Positions 58,590 through 64,000 of a stretch of DNA of 64,000 nucleotides are shown here, piece after piece. Position numbers and translations under genes: made by a program. Below the pieces are notes generated by a model. That model had not been told where the DNA came from. It saw only the letters and a list, made by a program, of their open reading frames with translations, and did no database searches. The DNA comes from Capitulum mitella (lineage: Eukaryota; Arthropoda; Thecostraca; Pollicipedomorpha; Pollicipedidae). Every line of letters starts with the position of its first letter. Positions within the stretch are counted from its first letter, which is position 1. The stretch spans positions 44,714,796 through 44,778,795 of the forward strand of contig CP099839.1 in assembly GCA_030062745.1 (NCBI GenBank), read 5' to 3'.

Positions 58590-61185
58590 GCCAGCCAGGA
58601 AATCTATAAAGTTATAAATGTGTGCAATTCAGGGAGTACATGCACTAAAATCTATGAAACATAAAAATGTCATCATTCTGTGGGTCCACAACAAATCTGA
58701 ATGGAAATATGTATGGAGAAGATTAATCAGACAAAAACAATGGAATTCCACAAGGCAAGGCCGGGTATCTATAACTAGTTATATCACTTTATCCATAGCA
58801 AACCTTTGTGATTTTGGAAAAAATGTCTCATGACAAAGCACCCTTGAAAACATCAGAGTTCAAAGGAATTTATCCCTTCTTCAAGACTTAACAAAGTTAT
58901 GAGCACACTACTATAAGCCATGTAATGAAAGACGTCTAACAGGCCCAATTTACTCACACTAACTAAACACATCCAAGAAAATTTGTGGCAAAAACAAGCA
59001 AGCATGATTTACAAGGAAAATAGCTATGAAATTTAAAACCAAACAAAATAAACGATTAAATGCACATTTATAAGCAGTTTAACAAAAACTGTACTAGGTC
59101 CACTTCTTTAAGCATTAATATTATTCTTTATGCAATAATGAATTTACCAATCAAGTGGGACAATGTGGTTATCATGGCTGGATTTTTTTTTTGTTCTTAG
59201 TGCTGGAGCACAACTTTTGCTTTAGAGTACAAAAATTTTGTGAACAGTGATACCAGTTCAAGTTTGCAGCCTTGGTGTAAAACAGTTATGACATCATACT
59301 TGCTTCTTACTGAATGGAGATAGAGTCATTTGCTTGCAAAGTTACAAATGCATCAACAGGGCTTTAATGCAGTTTATTGATAGGAAGCACAACAGCAATC
59401 TTTGGGAGTATAAAATGTTTTTGGAACTCAATTTCTGGTGTTCTTCAACACCAAAAAAAAAACATATTTCCCAACCCTGGTGGTTACACTTTACTATTTT
59501 GATAACGACACAATGGAATACATAAAGGATAATGCAGTATGGTGGTAGGAATGGAGGAGGCACAATAGCAAGCTCAGCTTCATAATGACATGAGGATAGT
59601 GGGGATTTTTTTGTAGATTTATGGGCCATTTGTGAGCAGTTTGTCCCAGAATCATATTTCTCTGCTACAAAAGTTGGTATTCAAAACAATCTGGAAGCCA
59701 AAAACCCATGGTAAACTGTGTCATGTCTTGACATGGTCTTCTTAACATAGCACTGATCCATGCAAGACACTTTGCCATACAGTTTTGTATCTCTGGTACA
59801 TACCATGCAGATTTGGTATGCACCTGCATAAACCACAGGTGGTACAAGAGGAAAAGAAAAACAGTTTCCCTGGCTTTGGCACAAAATAACCACAAGACAT
59901 TGATAAATAGTCCAAAAGTCCTGGTGGATCTTTCATACTTACTATAATTAGCCCATCAAAAACATGTTAGGCTAAATAATAATTTCTACCATGATGGGAC
60001 CTGGGCAAAATGGATAAACCTAGCCTTCTTCTGAAATTACTTATACACCATGTACTGCTACAAGCTTGGATATGCTGCCCAATTACAAAATGCTGTCCCC
60101 AATTTTTTAAAGCTGCCTAAATTTGGTTTCCTGTCAAAATAAAGTCCTCTTAAAACATTTCTTGTTTTGCCTACTGGGCTAGGACCAACCCATTTTCCAA
60201 GAAATAACATATCATACAACACAACAGAGCTCATGTTACAATTCCCTTGAACTGCCATGACTGATGCCTTACATGCTCAGCAGTCTTCTACAGCAATATC
60301 CTTCATAAAACTCAGGAAATTTAATGTCTGCAAATAGCACACAATGCTTTCAGATCAGCACCAAAATAGTCAAGTTTCTTTTTCTTTGCATTTTCATGAT
60401 AATGATGCCACATTTCCCACATGAAAAGGTTCCATGCATGCAGCCATTTACCAACTTGCACTACCCATGCAGAATTAACAGCACTTAATATGAAAGAAGT
60501 AAACGTGGATTTTGACAGAAAACACATTCTAGCAAAGTCCCCTGAAACAACAATCGTTTAGTTGCTATCTGCGGACAACAAAAGCAGGTTTCGCTTCTTT
60601 CTAGAATTGCCTGCTAACTGTAAAATGTCCGCGGATCGAACGCGAATTTATAGACGTCAAAGCCGGCTTCCAACAAATTGTACAAAAACATTTGACCCAC
60701 CCGACTGAAAAATCAACCTTGACTTGACCAACTAATCTTCCCCGGCATGGACCCCATCCCGTGCAGTACTTCTGCCTCGAATCTCGATTCGTTCTGTCCA
60801 AACTCGCCTTAGTTCATTCACACCACAGAGTTCTTCGCATTTGCACGCAAGGGCACCGACAGTCAGAAAACTTCAATTTGCCTTCAAACTTCCTTTACTT
60901 CGTTTTTCTTTAAATTACAAATTTCCGCACTTTAGAGGCGTATGGCAATTTACATGCAGGAAGTACATGAACACGTCACCGAAAGGTTTTACCTCGTATT
61001 GTTTTCAGAATAAATGCATTTTAGCGGTTTTATCTATAAACTAAGGATGAGATCCCCTTCAAACGACAATTTTCTACCTTTGAAGGAATATCTGGCATCG
61101 CAATAATCAACACATTGTGGCGCAGTTTTACAAAGTGGTGAAAGTTTTCCGATTTCGCCACCAGGGTATATTCTAGGTTCGGTTA
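58590..61185. other. BRE1 upstream region, AT-rich, transposon-poor
   Basis: Presumed first (UTR) intron and promoter of BRE1. No recognisable element copies, in contrast with the left half of the window. No coding exon supported. Confidence 0.4.
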
Positions 61186-61224
61186 GGTTAGGCTAGGTTG
61201 GTTAGGTTAGGTTAGGTTAGGTTG
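61186..61224 (+). repeat. Short TTAGG tract (interstitial telomere-type)
   Basis: About six GGTTA units with one variant, in the plus orientation. TTAGG is the ancestral arthropod telomere repeat. Confidence 0.85.
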
Positions 61225-61258
61225 GTTTCGGTCCTTTTTTCGTGATTGACCTCACCTG

Positions 61259-61266
61259 TGACGTCA
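61259..61266. promoter_or_regulatory. CRE-like palindrome TGACGTCA
   Basis: Perfect palindrome just right of a TTAGG tract, about 2.7 kb upstream of the BRE1 start codon. It may lie in the BRE1 promoter region if the first UTR exon is around 60.6-61.1 kb, but that exon was not located. Confidence 0.25.
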
Positions 61267-62478
61267 TCAGCGGGTCAAAAGGACAAAAGTGTTTGGAAAA
61301 AATACGGCAAGTATGAATGCAGCTATGATGCTAAACGTGGTCCTTGCCTAACTGGAGACATTTCTTTAACATTTGACGAAAAGCAGGTATGGGTGATTAA
61401 TCTGTAATGGAAGCTTTCCTCAAGGTACCCATGAAACGTTTGTTTTCTTCCGACTTTGAAGGAACATGCCCGAGTAAGGTTTGTTCAAAATCGGTTTTTC
61501 AGAATTTATTGCAGAAGTCCCAGCAATCATAGTCAACATGAGTTTCTTAATTTCACATGTTTGTTGCCGTATTTGTAACAACACTAATAGTGGGCAGCAA
61601 TATCAGGTCAGGGAGTCACACATCATTTTTCATCATTCTTTATATGCATATCTCTGCATATGTGCAGATATGTATGTATGTATGTATGCATCATTGTACA
61701 TCATAAAAAGATTATGCATAGTCACATTAGTCAGATTTTGGCCATACATGGAATTTTCACCAGGTGGTGAAAAACAGCATAAGTGGCATAATCACCATAC
61801 AACAAATGGTTTTAAGTAAAATACTTTTGATTTGGTTGCTGCATATCATTTCAGGATGAAGAAAGTGACAAAATACCAAAAAAAATATTGCCATTTTATT
61901 TGTTGCTGACCCCTGCTTCATTTATCTGTCTGACTTCTCCTGTGATCCTGCACTAACAAAGTCAAGGGCAATTCTCAAGGTGAAGGTATTTTGGGCCTAA
62001 TGATGTCATCAGTACAAGCTAATGAATAATAAAAAAGGGGCTAAAGGTAAGTTTCTGCCCAACGAAATCGCCAAAAACCCTTTGTATAATTGCCACCAAT
62101 GTAAAGAATGTATCATCCTGTTTCTAACCGTACTTTCCACTACTTGATTTTCTAAACAAAAACAACAAAATCTTAATGATGACGTACCACACAGTAATAC
62201 TGTGCTGCAGTCAACTGGCGGAGAACAACATTATTCCGCGGCGGAAAATGTAGTGCCCCCAAGGTTAAGGTTATTGACATCAAGGACTTGTAGACCCTGC
62301 ATGCATCTTCAAGCGATAAATGACGTCATATATAGGAAAATTCTATTCTGTTGCCACAAACTGAACTTGGAGGAACTGCTGAATTATTATGCTGTTATAT
62401 TATTGTATTAGATAATTGTTGGGATGTCTGATATCAGTATTATTACATTATGACATTTAATACTCGTTAGATTCGGTT

Positions 62479-62608
62479 GCTAGGTTGGGTTGTGCTGGGC
62501 TAGGTTAGATCAGGTTAGGTTTGGTTAGGTTAGGCTAGGTTAGGTTAGGTTAGGTTAGGTTAGGTTAGGTTAGGTTAGGTTAGGTTAGGTTATTATGTTA
62601 GGCTAGGG
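62479..62608 (+). repeat. TTAGG tract, about 20 units, core nearly perfect
   Basis: Degenerate at the left (GGTTGGG, GGCTAGG variants) and perfect in the middle (about 62540-62592), then decayed again. Same orientation as the tract at 61.2 kb. Confidence 0.92.
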
Positions 62609-62756
62609 TAAATTTTTATTTATTGTTTTATTTCACTTCGTAATATTTTCCAGTTTTGTTCAGTGAATTTTTTTCAAATATTTTATTTCACTGCTTTTTG
62701 TTTTTTTTGTATTTTTCAAATTGCAACTATGCTTTGCCATCTTTGTAATATTTTTA

Positions 62757-62832
62757 CTTTTTATTATTATTGTTTATTACTGTTATTATTATTACAGTTG
62801 TTATTACTATTATTATTACTATTATTATTTTT
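62757..62832 (+). repeat. (ATT)n-rich microsatellite
   Basis: Imperfect TTATTA/TTACTA trinucleotides between the two telomere-type tracts; gives a Leu-rich frame of no meaning. Confidence 0.9.
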
Positions 62833-63193
62833 ACAATGGTTAACTTTTTTATCTTAAAGATAATTTATATCCATTAGTTGTTCCCCCAAAACTTTTTTAT
62901 GACTCTTGATTGGACCTTGAGTCCAACCGACGACCAGTCAGCGTCGAGATCTCACGTAAACAAACTATTTAACGCAGAAACGTCAAAAATCCCTACGCGA
63001 GTGTCTGGCGGTTAGCATACCAGTGACGACGCAATCTGTTTCGGGGGAAATAATGTGTGTTTCAGGTTTTTCTGGCTGAAATCGTAAGTAATACTTATCA
63101 ATATTGCATTTGAAATGCCATGCAACCACTACGATTATTTTCCCTGGAAGTAAGCACTCGGGCTGAATCTTACTGTTGACCAAAAAAGGTGAC

Positions 63194-63252
63194 CAACCCA
63201 ACCTAACCTAATGTAACCCTAACCCTTATTCAAGCCATAACCTAGCCTAACC
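63194..63252 (-). repeat. Degenerate CCTAA tract, opposite orientation
   Basis: CCAACCTAACCTAATG, ACCCTAACCC and CCTAGCCTAACC are telomere-type units on the minus strand, facing the tract at 62.5 kb across about 600 bp. Confidence 0.7.
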
Positions 63253-64000
63253 TGTTTAGTCATGCGATGTGAGGTCTGTTGGACACAGCCAAGCCCGATT
63301 GAACCCTTTATTGGCCTACAGCCTCTAGTATCCTGTACCGTGCCTCCAGAGTGGGGTTGAGCCTTTGGTGCAACATTATTCCCATGAACATCCATTTCTC
63401 AGACTGCAGCCTCTAGTATCATTTACTAATGACATCACCAAACCTTACCCAGTGCATAGGGCATCCTTGGAGCAAAGGCAGTGTAAACAAGATGGCACCA
63501 CTCATTGCGGTCACATTTGCTTATGGCGAAATATAATTCCATTTCCTTCAAAAACTATACAGGTAGTGTCACCATTTCTTGCTTTCATAGAAAAGTTTAT
63601 GAGGTCTTCTGTTTTGTATGTATAGCAAAAGTGGTCCATGAAGAGGTGTAAAAGTGTAGTATCACCCAGATTTTTCCCCAACAGCTTGCAGAAAATTGGC
63701 ATTCCTAATATTTTTTTGTTATATGGGCCTTTTCAAAACATGTTATTACTATGTTGTGCTACTTTATAGTGTTTCCAAATGCTCTGTTAGCTCTAGATAT
63801 CATCATATGTCCTAGTAATGATGTCAATGGCTGATCCAGCAACTACTTTGAAGTGTGTACCAGCAGCAGAGTTGGTAGGCTGGGGAGGGAGCAGGAAGTG
63901 AAAGCTGACTCAGCTCAGAAAAGGTTGATGCTCACCATTAGCCATTCAGTATTATTCAGATTTACTTCTTTTGGTTTAAGGTAAGTTTCTTGACCAACTA
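63253..64000. other. AT-rich right edge
   Basis: Two related stretches at about 63290-63330 and 63390-63425 share GCCTACAGCCTCTAGTATC versus GACTGCAGCCTCTAGTATC, a small local duplication of about 19 bp plus flanks. No gene seen. Confidence 0.4.

Overview
This is eukaryotic, intron-bearing nuclear DNA, most likely from an arthropod and probably a crustacean-like lineage. Three things point there: a complete 17-exon BRE1/RNF20-type ubiquitin ligase gene with animal-type sequence, tracts of the arthropod telomere pentamer TTAGG near the right edge, and a large load of short TTAA-flanked DNA transposons. I cannot name the species. There are no operons, no CRISPR arrays and no bacterial-type gene packing. 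Most long open frames are chance frames in GC-rich DNA, microsatellites or transposons.

Layout. 1-4 kb: three tandemly placed copies of a non-autonomous TTAA-flanked element (family A). 5.8-15.7 kb, minus strand: last exons of a small single-pass membrane protein with a Pro/Met/Gln-rich tail, plus a signal-peptide first exon at 15.6 kb. Its large intron holds more family A, B, C and D elements and a (GA)n tract. 17-31 kb: further element copies, a 450-bp inverted repeat with a tRNA-like core, and a few isolated exon candidates. 30.5-31.7 kb: a nearly intact family B element. 33-35 kb: a near-perfect hairpin, a 38-bp minisatellite, a (TA)n tract and two phase-compatible minus-strand exons coding for a secreted-protein start. 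35-48 kb: mostly non-coding, with GC-rich islands, minisatellites and a paired CRE promoter-like site. 48.76-58.56 kb, minus strand: BRE1, 951 codons with every exon junction in phase. 58.6-64 kb: AT-rich DNA poor in transposons, with TTAGG tracts in facing orientation.

BRE1 is the only gene identified with confidence: the E3 that monoubiquitinates histone H2B in the nucleus. The membrane or secreted protein exons on the minus strand between 5.8 and 34.9 kb share phase-1 junctions. They could be one gene with two alternative first exons (about 263 and 165 residues), which is an inference needing transcript data.

The most distinctive pattern is the repeat landscape. Several related miniature elements have TTAA (or TGAA) target duplications, CCC-type ends and G/C palindromes just inside the ends. 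They carry many AGGTCA half-sites, including the same perfect DR1 in both full family B copies.
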